Part shown: positions 9,535 to 22,100 of the stretch, one piece after another
How positions within the stretch are numbered: the first letter of the stretch is position 1
How the letters are laid out: every line of letters starts with the position of its first letter
Origin: Cladophialophora immunda
Lineage: Eukaryota; Ascomycota; Eurotiomycetes; Chaetothyriales; Herpotrichiellaceae
Reading direction: 5' to 3'
Assembly: GCF_000835495.1 (NCBI RefSeq)
Contig: NW_015622541.1
Coordinates: 3,348,001-3,412,000 of the forward strand
DNA length: 64,000 nt
Program-made: the position numbers and the translations under genes
The notes under the pieces: model-generated
Seen by the model: only the letters and a program-made list of their open reading frames with translations
Told to the model about the DNA's origin: nothing
The model's database searches: none

Positions 9535-12500
9535 ATGCCTCACTTGGCTGGCTTCTCTGTCACTCCGGCGAATGACGTTGTTGATCTCACCAACGACTCA
9601 GATGACAACTCGTTACCCGAGATTCAAGCGGTCGTACCAGTCGTCCCATTGATCAAACACGAACAAGATGAGCAACACAATGAGGTTGCCCATCACAACA
9701 GCGACCTTAATAATACCGCGTTTGTAGAGCCTGTCATCGAGACGACTGATGATGAGCTTGTTGAGCCCAAAGACGACCACAAGGACGTCAGAGGCAGCGA
9801 GGCAAATGACGAAACGATCGATGTCAAGCCGGTTGAGCTCAACCGCAAACCAGCATCAATCGCCCAAAAACAGTCTAGCAATGGAACAATCGGTATGCCA
9901 CTTGCTCAGTCCACTGAGAAAATGAAAACAGCCCATTTCAGCCTCAAGAGCGAGCAGATTGGTGTCAATTTAGTTGATACCTTGGATCTCGGTCCAATTG
10001 CACACTTCGACGCCGCCCATCTCCACGCCGCACCTACAGCGCCGACCGATCCTTTTGACGACTACCCTCCCAAGGAACCCCTAGAAACGTTGGATTTCGG
10101 GGGACTGCCGGAGCTTTTCCCGCTACCAGACGAGGACTTGGACATGCATGGTCTCGAAGCTCTTCGGCAGTATAACCAGAATAAGAGCGACTTCAATGAT
10201 GATTGTAGTGTCGTCAAGGAATCTGCTCGGAACTACGCAGAGCAGTCAAACATGGCGGTGGTAGAAAAGACAGACGAGATGGATTGGAATGCTGTCCTCG
10301 ACGAGGATTCTTCAGCGGCGAATGAATCCGCCGCCGCCGCTTTTGCAGTTCGAAAGAAAGAGCACGAGAGAAAGGCAGAGGAAGGCTTAAACACTACAGA
10401 AGACAATATTCGATTCGCTGCGGATGAGGTGGCTGAGCATAGGCGCCTCCGGGACATTGCCAGGAGCAAAATGGTCGTGAAAGAAACTCCAGAGCAGAAT
10501 GGCATACCGGCTGGTTATGAGGAGGCAGATTCACTCTTTGTTCCGGAGGTCCCTGAATTGCCGGGTTCTAAGCCCAAAAAGAGAGCAGCGCCAAAATCTC
10601 GCAACTATCTCTCCAAGAAGGAATTGCAAGATGCTATCTCTGCTGGCATCGATGCCGGATTTGGGGAGGGTCGAAAGCCAAAGCGAAAGGCAGCAACAGA
10701 CAGCGAAGATCGGCAGCCCAAAAAGAAACGAGAAACAAAAAAGGACGGCGGCCCCCCAAAGTCGGTGCAGAGAAGAGGTCGGAAGCAGCGGCCCAATCTG
10801 AGCAATATCCAAAGTCTCGGACGAATCAACATTGTGGACGCTGCCCAAGCCAACGCTTCAAGACCTGACATGCCCACTTTCACGTCCTCGAACAAAGCCA
10901 AGGCACTTCAAGAATTAATTGCCAGTATCCCGTCAGCCGAGCGAGGCACTGCCAGTTCCGACCGGGCAGCCGTTTTGGAAGCAACCAAGAAATTCAATGG
11001 GCGTAGAGCCATCAGATCAGACAACCACGGAGGATGGAGGCTTCGAGGCATGGAGTCTTCACTCTACAACCATCAGCTTCTCGGTGCTGCCTTCATGCGG
11101 GAGCGCGAAACTGGAGACTTGAAACCCAAGGGTGGCCTTGTGTGTGATGAAATGGGCTTTGGTAAAACCATACAGATGATGTGAGTGACGTTCTTGTTTT
11201 CCCTCGGGCAGGGGCTGGTGTGGCTTGCCGTTACTGACTTGAGCAGTGCGAATATTCTTGATGGCAAGGCGGACGAAGGAAGTGCTGTCAAGACCACTTT
11301 GATCATCGCACCACCCGCACTCCTCAACCAATGGATGCAAGAAATGGACAAGCATGTGAGCGGGAGTGCCCTGGGTCGCATTCTCCGTTACCACTCTGGT
11401 TCTCGTCTTCACAGTAACAACATCGTGGCGGATTTGACGGCTTATGATGTGATTCTGACGACTTATAGTGAGGTCCAGAAGAGCTATCCTCTGGCAGAGC
11501 CGCCCAAACATCTCGCGTCCGACGACAGAAAGAATGAGTGGTGGAAGAACTACTTCCTCAACAACGTCGGGCCTCTTCATCAAATCAAATTTCACCGCAT
11601 CGTCCTGGATGAAGCTCATCATATCAAGAGCCACACATCCAAGACCTCGATTGCTGTGCGCGCGCTCACGGGCAACTACAGATGGTGCATTACGGGAACT
11701 CCTATCTTGAACTACATTGAGGAGCTCTTTTCTTACTTCTCGTTCCTGAAAGTTCCCCATACTGGCGACTACGGGACATTTTGCCACAATTACTGCAATA
11801 ATCGTGTCAATAAAGAACCGGTGCATATGGGCAGAATTCACAACATCTTGAGGGCGATCATGCTCCGGAGGACTCACGTGGACACTCTTTTCAATGCTCC
11901 CATCGTCAAACTCCCTGGAATTACGCACAATACTGTGACGGTCGAATTCAACCCGGTGGAGAGGAATATCTACAACATGGTCAAGTCAAGATACATCCAG
12001 CAGATCAATACGTACTCGAAGTCTGGCACTCTGAATTCGAACTACAGCAACATTCTAGGAATGCTAGTGCGGCTCAGAATGCTCTGTTCACACATCATGC
12101 TCTGTCAAGACGTTATGAAACGGATGTTCGTCGCAGCGGATATCGAGGCTTTGTGGAGACTGACGGCCAAAGAAGTGCAGGCTTCTCAAGACACCGCTTC
12201 AATGAACATGATGAAAGCTCTGAGGAAGATGCTGGCAGCCAATGAGAACACACTCAAGACATGTCAGACCAAGGAGCTTGAAGCGACCCATTGCAAAACC
12301 CCAGATATCGAAGGTGACGCGAACATGGAAACCGGCTCCACGTATGGGCTTTCCTTCAAGTTCAGAAAGTTCCTTCGCTCGCTGACCACATCCGAGACTT
12401 GGACCGAAGTGCATCTTCGCTCAGTCTGTGCCAAATGCCGCCTTCCACCTGACGAGCCGGTATGCACCTCATGCTTTCATGTGTATTGCCAAGAGTGCAT

Positions 12501-13434
12501 CATTGCTATGCACGAGGAGCGAAAAGCTAGTGGGGAAGAGAAGACAGCCTGTCTCGAATGCCAGACTTTATTCGAGGAGACATCTCCTTGTGCCGGTCTG
12601 AAAGAGCTAGGCTTCAACACTCGGGAGATGGCGGCAAAAGTTGAAAAGAAGAAAAAGAAGATGGCAAGGCTCACACAGAAGGCCAAAGGAATGAGAAGTG
12701 CCAGTCTCAATCGCGGCAGCACTGTTTCCGAGGAAAACAGCGAGGACGATGAGGAAGAAGACCAGGACTGGCTGGAACTCGGCGGTGCATTACTACCCTC
12801 TGCCAAACTCGCGGCGACGAAAGCTGCTATCCTCAATTGGAAGGAGCAATACCAGGGGCAGAAGATCATCGTCTACACTCAGTTCCTCGGCCTTGGTCAG
12901 ATTTTCAGCAATGTTTGCTCTGCGGAGGGATGGGGCCATGTACTTTTCAACGGCAAAATGACCATCGAGGCGCGAGAACGGGCAATCGACAAATTCCGGG
13001 ACGATCCCAATATCTTCATCATGATTTGCTCCCTGAAGGCCGGTGGCGTCGGCTTGAACTTGAGCATGGCGAGCAAGGTTATCATACTGGATCTGTGGTT
13101 CAACTCTTCCATCGAAGCTCAAGCATACTGCCGCGCCTTCCGCATCGGGCAAGAAAAGCGTGTCGACGTTCTGCGCTTTGTGGTCAAGGATTCCATCGAC
13201 GAGGATCTCATCAAGATGCAAGATCGTAAGGATGTCGAGGTCACGAGTGCGATTGGGCCGGACAGTATGGGGAAACGCGCCACCATCCAGCAGTTGCTCG
13301 AGTTGTTTGGCGAGGTGAAGGAGCAGGGACAGAATGAGTTCATCTTGGTGGAAGACGAGAACGAGGGCAAGGGTGACGAAGACGACGACGACGATGTCGA
13401 CCTTACCAATAGGCTTCCCCCTCGCCCATTCTGA
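9535..13434 (+). CDS. SNF2-family DNA translocase with inserted RING finger and terminal SUMO-interaction-like motifs
   Basis: Two exons, 9535-11180 and 11247-13434, with a 66-nt intron (GTGAGT..GCAG); the join reads GFGKTIQMIANILDG. The protein is 1277 residues. The ATPase core has a Walker A-like DEMGFGKT near 540 and the DEAH box in VLDEAHHIKSH near 670. The second lobe has YTQFLGLGQIF near 1093 and AGGVGLNLSMASKVIILDLW near 1148. A C3HC4 RING (CAKC..CTSCFHVYCQEC..CLEC, about 943-990) sits between the lobes, as in Rad5/HLTF, Rad16 and Uls1 proteins. Such proteins remodel chromatin or strip SUMO/ubiquitin-modified complexes in DNA repair. The N-terminus has VVDLTNDSDD at 15-24 and the C-terminus DDVDLTNRL, both resembling SUMO-interaction motifs and favouring a Uls1-like SUMO-targeted role. 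The 500-residue N-terminus is acidic and Lys-rich by turns, probably disordered and nuclear. The start at 9535 was preferred over the in-frame ATG at 9232. The exact orthologue is uncertain. Confidence 0.88.
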
Positions 13435-14916
13435 GGAATTTGCGGTTCCATGCCCTGGTCTGGCTCATTTTCGCCTCACGTCATCCTCGGTGAACAGCAC
13501 GGAGTGTCTCACCAGCTATACATTTGCCACGACTGTTCCACGGGGGCACAACAACACGGCGCCATCGGAACCTCACAAAACGAACTGTCAAGATTCCGAG
13601 CTGAATGACCACAGGCACCAATTTGTCTCGATCATTAGAACCTGGACAAATTATCACGACTCCCCTCTTTCAACCAGAAAAAAGAAGACCTGAGCAGAAA
13701 CCATAAAAAAAGATCGAGTATTTTCAAGCCAAGGAGGGAGAGCGGTTCAGAGAAGAAGAGAACAAAACAGAACAGAACATACCTGCAGCACCACGCCAAA
13801 ATACAATGGGTTTGGTAGAGAGCAGAAGACATTGATATCAGCATATGATGATGGGGCTGCCCATCTACGGATGATCCAGTTGCATAACCATGTGCACGGC
13901 GGTAGATAGAACAGCAGCAGCGTCGCTTACTTTGATTACCTCGTCTCAGCCAGTCAATCAATGAAATGGCCTCGAGCTCAAACACCTTTTCCCTGCCTTT
14001 ATGTTCTCAGTAGACACTAGAGATTCCTACTCTTCAACCCACCCTACGCTACACTCGTCTCCTGAGCTGGTAAAACGACACGTGCACAGAGATATCGCTA
14101 GCTAGAAGACGCAAACACTCCCTATTCCTCAGCGATGCCCGTTCTCGTTGTCGGGTGGCTGGATGCTGTGCCGCCACAATCAGACGAAATGGATTACAGA
14201 CAGACAGACGGAACGAGTCCAAAGAGATCGATCAAGAATGCGCTGCTTGGTATTGATTTGAGGCTTGAACTTTTGCCATTTCCATTTCCACTTGCATTCT
14301 CTTATTCAGCGCTCTCTTTCCACCCTCACTTTTTTCTCAAATGGTGGCCTGGGGGTATCATGTAACATGCGTACAGGTAACAATAAACTTGCCGAAAAGG
14401 CAAAGCAAAAAGCAAGTGACAACAAAAGAAAAGTCGTTGCGTCTTTTTCAACCCTTTGGTCTCCTTCTGTGCATCTGACCACATGGGTCGGTCTGCTAGA
14501 TGTGGGAGGAAGAACCGCCACCGGCACCTCAGGGCACACACTCTCGGTCAAGCTTTCCTCGTGTCCTGCGCAGATTCAGATTTCAGGAGAGGCTCTCCGT
14601 CACCTGAACCGAATTCTTTATCCTGATTAAACTCCAAGCTCGAGTTCCAGCCCAAGACCCTCCCGTTCTTCGTCCTAACCCATTCTATCTCGATCGAGGA
14701 TTGCATGTGATGTCCTCCTCGTGATTGTATAGTTTTTTTGTCTCTGTTTTATTCTTCGACCTGTGAGCTGTAATGCTGTCTGCATTGGTCCAGAACTTGC
14801 CAGGTATAGGCTGGTGGTCTCGATGTTGCCATGGCCTGCTACATCTTGCGTTCACCTTGCTGAAATATAGTCGAATAGGAACACTACTCATAGTATCCGC
14901 TAATCGTCTTTGGCAC
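13435..14916. other. Convergent intergenic region, 1.5 kb
   Basis: Lies between the 3' ends of the SNF2-RING gene and the TBC gene, so it should hold two 3' UTRs. An AATAAA occurs at 14382. Short open frames have no recognisable protein content. Confidence 0.55.
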
Positions 14917-17900
14917 TCATGGTCCCAACTCTTTGATAGCCTGTTTCCTCCTCTCCAACACTTCCTTTCTTACTATCCTCGTTCTCAGCGCCTCACTTGC
15001 CTGCACCAGCGCATCAATACTGATGGCGTGATTCGTCATATTGTGGTTGATATACGTATAAACCTGCGCAGCCGAGTCGAGTGCGAGGATGGCATTTTCA
15101 TTGAGTTTGAGTAAAGCGAGGGCCAATTGGAAGAGGAAGGGCGACGAGGTACCATCATGCTCGTCTGAGGAGTTGTCGCCTGTGAGGCTGGATTCCGTTT
15201 GGGGGTGCAACGGCGTCACGGGTGTGGATGGGCCGCTCGTCAGGCCGAGGGAAGGCATCTCCACCGTGAGGGTGGTCTTGGACTGGTTCAAGGCCTGTGG
15301 AGGGGCGTCGGAACTGTTGAGACAGAGACTGTGGTGGTGAGATTGGAGGGTTAGTAGAGCGTTCCAGTAAAGTGTCAAGATTCAAGACAGAAGACAAACT
15401 CACATAACGTCCCAAACGCGATATAGAGCCTCTCCACCCGTCAACACGCCCGTATATAACGACAAGAACCAGTGGAACGTACACGCCTCCAGCTCGACAC
15501 CCAAGTCATCCAGTTTGGCGCTCAGTTTCGGCAGAACTTCTGCAACATACTGGCGAAGAACCACTTGATCAGCCCGAGCCACAAGTAGGGTCGAGCTGAA
15601 ATATTGGCTTGGAAGAATGACATCAATGATGGCAACGAGAAGCCAAAAACAATCTTCTGCCGTCGCGCAAATGAGCAGCAAAGAAGCTGTGATCAGATTC
15701 ATACCTTGACAGTATCCAATGCGTGGATTGTGCAAGGAATAAGCCCTCAGCAACTCTTCCAACCGCTGAACGCCAGGTCCGTGCCGGAAGAACACATTGT
15801 CCGTGAGCGTCCGGTGAACATCCGCCTTGATTTGGCTTGCAATGTCCGGGTCGATGTCGGTACCTTCTTGCGATCTGGCAACGAGGTCCTCATAGTAGCC
15901 AGGGATCCTCAAAGCACTCGCACCAGAACATTCGGCCCAAATCTTTGGCCGAAGGGTGACGGGTATGCCGGCCAGAACCAGTGACTTGAAGTGCATGTAC
16001 TTCGCTTTCGTCTTGGTCGAGCGCCCAAGGGTTGCTATCCCTATGAGTTCGCCGTTGAGAAGGTCTGCTTCAGGGGTGTTGGTGTTGCTCGCGCGATCGA
16101 CGTTGTTCGCTCTTTCCGCTCGGACTCTGCGCAGAAAGTCATTCCACCGAACAGCTCTCTCTGCTTGGAGTGCGTCGTGCAACTCTGTCAGCTGGTCCAG
16201 AAGCAATTTTGCGGGGCCGGAGTCGGCCGTGGCTTCGGACTCTGAATCCGGCGTAAAGTCTGCGGAGGTTGCCGTTACCGTCGAGGGTTGTGGCTCCATC
16301 ACCACACTAGTCGTTGGAAGAGCCTTTTGCGAAGCAGCAGAGACCGAAATGGAGGTCTCTCTGCTTCGGCGTGGCGGCGTTGTAGTTCCCGCGACATCGA
16401 CCGTACTGACAGTAACAACTGCACCAGCAGAGGGTGTATGTGAAAGCAATTCTTTTGGTCTTCCCGAAGACAGAGCCGCGGGCACCTTAAGGTACTCTTG
16501 CCACGACTTTTTGGGTGCCTCCTCATCTACAGAAATCGGTGTGGCTGGTCTTTCGACAGAGAGTTCTTCAGCTTGTGGGTTTTCACCAGCTCTGAAACTA
16601 GCAATGGTTTCGGCGCCACTCAGCTTGTTTCGTCTGTGTGCTCGAACCGGGAGGCTCTGTCGTTTCCGCCGTTTCTGGTCGTAGATGAAGCCGAATCGGT
16701 CTGTCAATAATCCAGTACTATCCACGTTTTGCGTTGTCATGGTGGGCGGCAGTTGGGAACTTTCAATCATAGAATCTAGCTCGACAGTCGGAGGGAGGCT
16801 GCTTGCGTTGGATTCTTTCCGCGCGTGATTCGGACTGGCGGAAAGTCGCGTGGCAGTCGGTGTACGCTTTGCTGGTGGGCGGCTTTTGATTGTCCCAGTC
16901 GTCGGTAGCGACGCCGACGATTTGGTAGTGGTTAGAGGTGGATTGTTGCGTGGTTTCGGAACACTTGGTTCGGCCTCGCCTGGTGCATTCTGCTGTCCCA
17001 GCGATGATGCCCTAGATCGACCGGGTTGGGACTTTCCACCGAAAATTTGGGTCCATGAGGCAAAAGAGCGAGTAGACTGGCTGGACCGTACACTAGCTTC
17101 GTCGCTGGCTTTGGGCTTCCTCACAGTCTTGCCGCCAATGAAATAGCTCGAAGATTGTGTTGGAGGTTGGAAGATGCTTTGCAGACCAGATAACTTTGAG
17201 GTGTTTGAGCTTGATACCCGCGGACGCAAGGTGGCTTCCATGTCCTGGCTGCTGTCGCTGACACTGCTGTTGGCCCTGCTAGGGGTTCGGCTTGCCTTGG
17301 CGAGACTCGATGCCATGGAACCAGCCCTGCTGCGATTCGCGTCCAGGTCGACCTGCAAGGCTGCTGGCGTGCTTCGAGTGTCTGAGGCCTGGCCGACAGG
17401 GAAATCGCTGTCCAAGGGGCTGCTGACCACAATGCCATCTGCCATGGCTTCGCTCATCATCCCGTCTAACAACGCAGCACCTCGATCCACAGAGCCAGAT
17501 CCGACGCTTGAGTCTGTCTCTCCCTGCTCCAGTCTGAGAAGCCTCTTCTCCACCTCCGCCGTCGGGACATTGGCCTCACGCAGGATCTTCTTCAATTCTC
17601 TCTCCCTGTGATCTGCTCGGATCCGTAGAGCTGAAATTTCCGCATCCCTTTGAGCAAGGTCGGAGGCATACTGACGGACCAGCTTGACCGCGCCAGTCCT
17701 GGCAATAAGTCTTTCTATGTGGTCGTCGCTGGCCAAATGCAAGGAACCGGGGATCTCCAGCGATGATCGCGGAGAGTCGTCGAACAATGCATTTTGTCTA
17801 TTGAGAGAGGGAGATGCACTTGTCAAGCCCGCAAGAGTGGCCTTCCTATCCCTTGCCTTCTGTGATATTGTACGTATGGGTTTCGGCACCACCTCTTGAG

Positions 17901-18108
17901 CAATGCTTGCCGACTTCGTTTCGGTCTCTGGAGAGAAAGAGGGAAAGGAGGTCAGGGAAGGGTCGTCCTCTTCAAAGGATTTGGAGGAGTGTTTCGAGCC
18001 ATGACGCTTGGGGGCTCCACGGATAGTCTTAGGTTTCTTGAAATCGGCGGACTGGGCAGAGGTCTGTGAGGAGGACCGTCTCGACTCGTTGCTGCCATGT
18101 TCGGACAT
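14917..18108 (-). CDS. TBC-domain Rab GTPase-activating protein
   Basis: Two exons, 18108-15404 and 15328-14917, with a 75-nt intron (GTGAGT..CACAG); the join reads RVWDVILCLNSSD inside the TBC domain. The product is 1038 residues. TBC proteins accelerate GTP hydrolysis by Rab GTPases with an Arg and a Gln finger. Both are visible: IKADVHRT (I-x-x-D-x-x-R) and YCQGMN. The domain runs from about residue 689 (GIPVTLRPKIWAECSG) to about 950 and ends with FLFQLALALLKLNENAIL. About 690 residues of Ser/Thr/Pro-rich, probably disordered sequence precede it. The frame continues upstream to a TTG at 18162, but the first ATG is at 18108 (MSEHGSNESRR), which I take as the start. The gene is head-to-head with VPS15. 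The Rab substrate cannot be told from sequence. Confidence 0.9.
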
Positions 18109-19161
18109 TTTGAAGCCGACGCTGGCCCTATCGACTCGTCGATCTCTGCGTTGATCGTCCAAGCACTGCCGCCCGCATCTTCACACTTCACAAACTGGCC
18201 GTGAGTAGCGTCGGGTTGCGGAAGAAGAGGACAGAAGTCAAAGTCGCAGGTCAGGGGATCCGGCCATGGTCTGAGATTCGATGATGCTGCTAGTAATGAC
18301 GTCTGTCGTGAAGTGAAGACTAGATGATGGAGGAGGAGAGGGCAGCTGCTTTGTCGCGGAAGAGGAAGAGGCGGTGGTGGACAACACAGAAGGAAGTCCC
18401 TGATCTGACCGGACATCAAACGCACACTGCCTGAAGATTGGTAGTATGGTTGGGCATCTTCTGGCAGCTGGCAGAAACAAAATGCTCGTGTGATATGACG
18501 AAACCCACAAGTAGCAGCAAGCCGGCGAGCGGGTTGGTGCCGGGGGTTACAGGGGGTGGAGCTTGTTCATGCCACACACACATGCGGCATTGGTGAGGTT
18601 CAATCAAGCAAAAGACGCTGGTGGCCCTGGCTGGCTCTGGTGGCTTCTGGTGGCACCAAACGGAGGGAGGAGGTGCAGGTTGCAGCAAGGGCTGGTGAGG
18701 CAGAGGCGGGAGAGTCCGCAGCCTGGAGATCCAATCATGTGATCAGAGTAGTGCCTGCAAGGGCCGATGACCAACAACACCCTCTCTGTATGGAGCACAC
18801 GTCCCTTTCCACCAAAGGAGCATCAGACATCCAGTCAACTGCCCCAACACCGACCTCGTCCTATGCGTAGTCTTGTCTTTCAACAACAGCCTGCACATCC
18901 TCTGGACCCCTCCTGAGCTGTCCAGATCAGCATCGCCTCATAGTCGTCCAGACGAAAGTGGCACATATCAGGCATCTGCCGTCGCGCTCTCCTCGAGTCC
19001 TCGACATATCAATCATAACTAGAACAAAGCAACCATCATGGACGCCGAAACATCTTTACTCTCTCCTTAACTGACGCAAAGACCTGCTCTCGGAGCCTCT
19101 TTACTCCTAATCCATCCCCCAAGGAGCCACTCCAAGGCATCTCGGTTGCCATTCAGTCAAC
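18109..19161. other. Bidirectional promoter region between TBC-GAP and VPS15
   Basis: About 1.05 kb between the start codons of two divergent genes. It contains a CCAATCA pentamer-type box at 18731. No gene is recognisable within it. Confidence 0.6.
18731..18737 (+). promoter_or_regulatory. CCAAT box candidate
   Basis: CCAATCA in the shared TBC/VPS15 upstream region, matching the consensus bound by the fungal HAP/CBC complex. A motif this short can occur by chance. Confidence 0.3.
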
Positions 19162-22100
19162 ATGGGTCAAGGCTACTCTATGACCACCCTTTCCGCGGCA
19201 TCCGCCAGCATAGATGTCCCTGAACTTGCGGACCTGGTGCACGAGAAGACCCTGGCCTCAGCCCGTTTCATGAAAAGCGTCCGCGCCAGGAGTCAGCAAG
19301 GCTTTGTGTTTGTCAAGGCGGTCATGAAGCCATATTCGTCTTTCCAGGTCCACGAGTATATCCGCCAGCTTACAGAAGAGAGGAGTATTCTGGCCGACAT
19401 CCCCAATGCCCTGGGCTATCAGCGAATCATCGAGGTGCCTAGTGGTGGTTTCCTCGTCCGTCAATACATGTTCAGCTCGGTATACGACCGGATGAGCACC
19501 CGGCCCTTTTTGGAGGATATCGAGAAGAAGTGGCTCGCGTTTCAGCTACTCTGCGCGGTTCGCGATTGCCACGCGCGCAACGTGTACCATGGTGACATCA
19601 AGACAGAAAACATTCTCGTCACCTCGTGGAACTGGCTCTATCTCACCGATTTTTCCTCCTCGTTCAAACCTGTGAATCTGCCAGAAGACAACCCAGCCGA
19701 CTTCTCGTTCTATTTTGACACTTCGTCGCGACGGACGTGCTACATTGCTCCAGAAAGGTTCACGTCGGTCAATCTGGAAGAGACGCAAGGAGAACTGAAC
19801 TGGGCAATGGATATCTTCAGTGTCGGGTGTGTTATTGCTGAAATCTTCCTAGAGGGACCTATCTTCTCCCTTAGTCAGCTGTTCAAGTATCGATCCGGAG
19901 ACTATAGCCCCGAGCATACCCATCTCAACAAGATCGAAGACCCTGAGGTGCGGGCAATGATTCTCAACATGATTGAATTGGATCCGGAGAAGCGCTACAA
20001 TGCCGAACAACATCTCTCCTTCTACCGGTCCAAGATCTTTCCCGAGTACTTTTACAGTTTTCTTCATCAGTATATGCTCAACCTCACCAGGCCTGCTACT
20101 GCTCTGAAGCCAGTGGAACTGAATCTGGGGAGCCTGAGCGAATTCGACGAGAAGATTGAACGAGTCTATTATGACTTTGATAAGATCTCGTTCTTTCTCG
20201 GTTATGGCCCGAGTTCCACAAAACTATCTTCGCGGTCGCCATTGACGATGAAGTCCAGCAACAAAGTCAAAACCCCGGATGCGGATCCTAGCCTCTACGA
20301 TGGCAGCCTCCTTTTCCTCACCCTAGTCGAGTCCAGTTTAAGGAATACGGCAAAGGCATCAGCACGACTCAAGGCGTGCGACCTTTTGGTTGCTTTTGCC
20401 GAACGACTTCCAGATGAGGCGAAATTGGATCGAATCTTACCATACATTGTTGGCTTGGTCGCCGATCAATCCGATGTGGTCAGGGCTGCAGCAATCTACG
20501 CAATGACCTCAATCTTCGAGATGATTGAAGTTGTCTCGCCCATAAATGCATATGTCTTTCCAGAGTATATCCTGCCGCGTTTGAAGCATTTTGGATTTGG
20601 CCCCTCGGGCGAGCCCAGCGTCCTTGTGCGCTCCGCGTATGCGTCCTGTCTGGCTTCGTTGGCATTGTCTGCTGAAAGAGTCCTCGACATGGTCCACGCC
20701 ATCCGGGCAGACGGGCGTCTGTCCGCATTGCGAGAAGATGAATTGGCTTCCCAGCAGTCCTTCGACGCCCTCTATGATTATGGCCGGCGCGAAATCGTAC
20801 CTCATTTTGAAGAATCGACTGTTGCTTTGATAACCGATCCGGAAGCATCTGTCAGGAGAGCTTTGCTGGGGTCAATATCCCGACTGTGCGTCTTTTTCGG
20901 CAGTCAACAATCCAGCGATGTGATCCTGACACACCTTAACACGTATCTGAACGACAAGGACTGGATATTGAGGTGCTCGTTTTTTGAAGCGCTTGTTGGA
21001 ATCGCATCCTACATTGGAGCCACGAGCCTCGAAAAGTTCATCTTGCCGGTGATGGTTGGTTCTTTGACTGACCCCGAGAACTTTGTCCTAGAGAAAGTCT
21101 TCCGATCCTTGGCCCGGATGGCCGCGTTAGGTCTGTTGCAAAAGAGTACAACTTGGGAGCTTGTGGGTATCGCTGCAAGGTTTTCGATTCATCCCAGCAT
21201 TTGGGTGCGGGAGAGTGCTATACAATTTATTGTCTTGTCTGCCAAGTACATCCCTGCAGCAGACCAATACTGCATCGTCCTCCCGGTCATTCAGCCATTC
21301 TTGAAAGGTCCCATCTCTGCGTTGACGGAAGAGCGAATATTGGACAATCTGAAGCGGCCGTTGCCAAAGATCGTTTTTGACTCGGCCACCAACTGGGCAG
21401 CAAGGAAAGGAAACAGCCTGTTCTGGACAGCTGCAAGCCGAGACGGTGGATTGACGTTGTCTGATCCCTCAACACCACAAAATCCATCAGCACTCACCAA
21501 GCGACTCTTGACCAGGATACCTCCCTCACAGAAAGACAAAGATGACCAAATATCTCTGGAGAGTCTACGAAATCTCGGAATGACTGCGGATGATGAGATC
21601 AAGCTCCTTGCGCTTCGCGAGTATGTACTGAAAATTTCTAGGCACAAACCGTCTGAGGATACAGACGAGAGATACCGCATGTTGAATAATATCATCGCTC
21701 TGAATCAGATCGATGTTGCCCCGCAGAATGTTTTCTTTGATTCCCGTCAGCCGATCAGAGAGAACACGAGTGGACCTAGGAGGGCACAGAAAAGATCACG
21801 AATGGATGAGAGACATAGTCTGGCAGACGCTCTTTTGGACGCATCAACCAGCATTGACGACCATATGTCGCGACGGATTTCGTCCGCAGAGCAATCCAGC
21901 GGAACGGCAACACCAGCTACCAAGCCCATGGATATCCAAAATCGCAGGCCGTCGGAAATGAGGACCAATGGCACACCTACGATTGCTGTAGAAAGAGCGA
22001 GTGTGTCCTCCAGGCCAAGCATCACAAATGGAGGGACTTCCATAAATGGAGACAGACTGTCTCTGCGCCGCAATACCTCGCTCGAACTCAGACGTCGAAG

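Noticed and set aside
18109..18162. Upstream extension of the TBC protein
   Set aside because: The frame begins at a TTG codon; the first ATG is at 18108.
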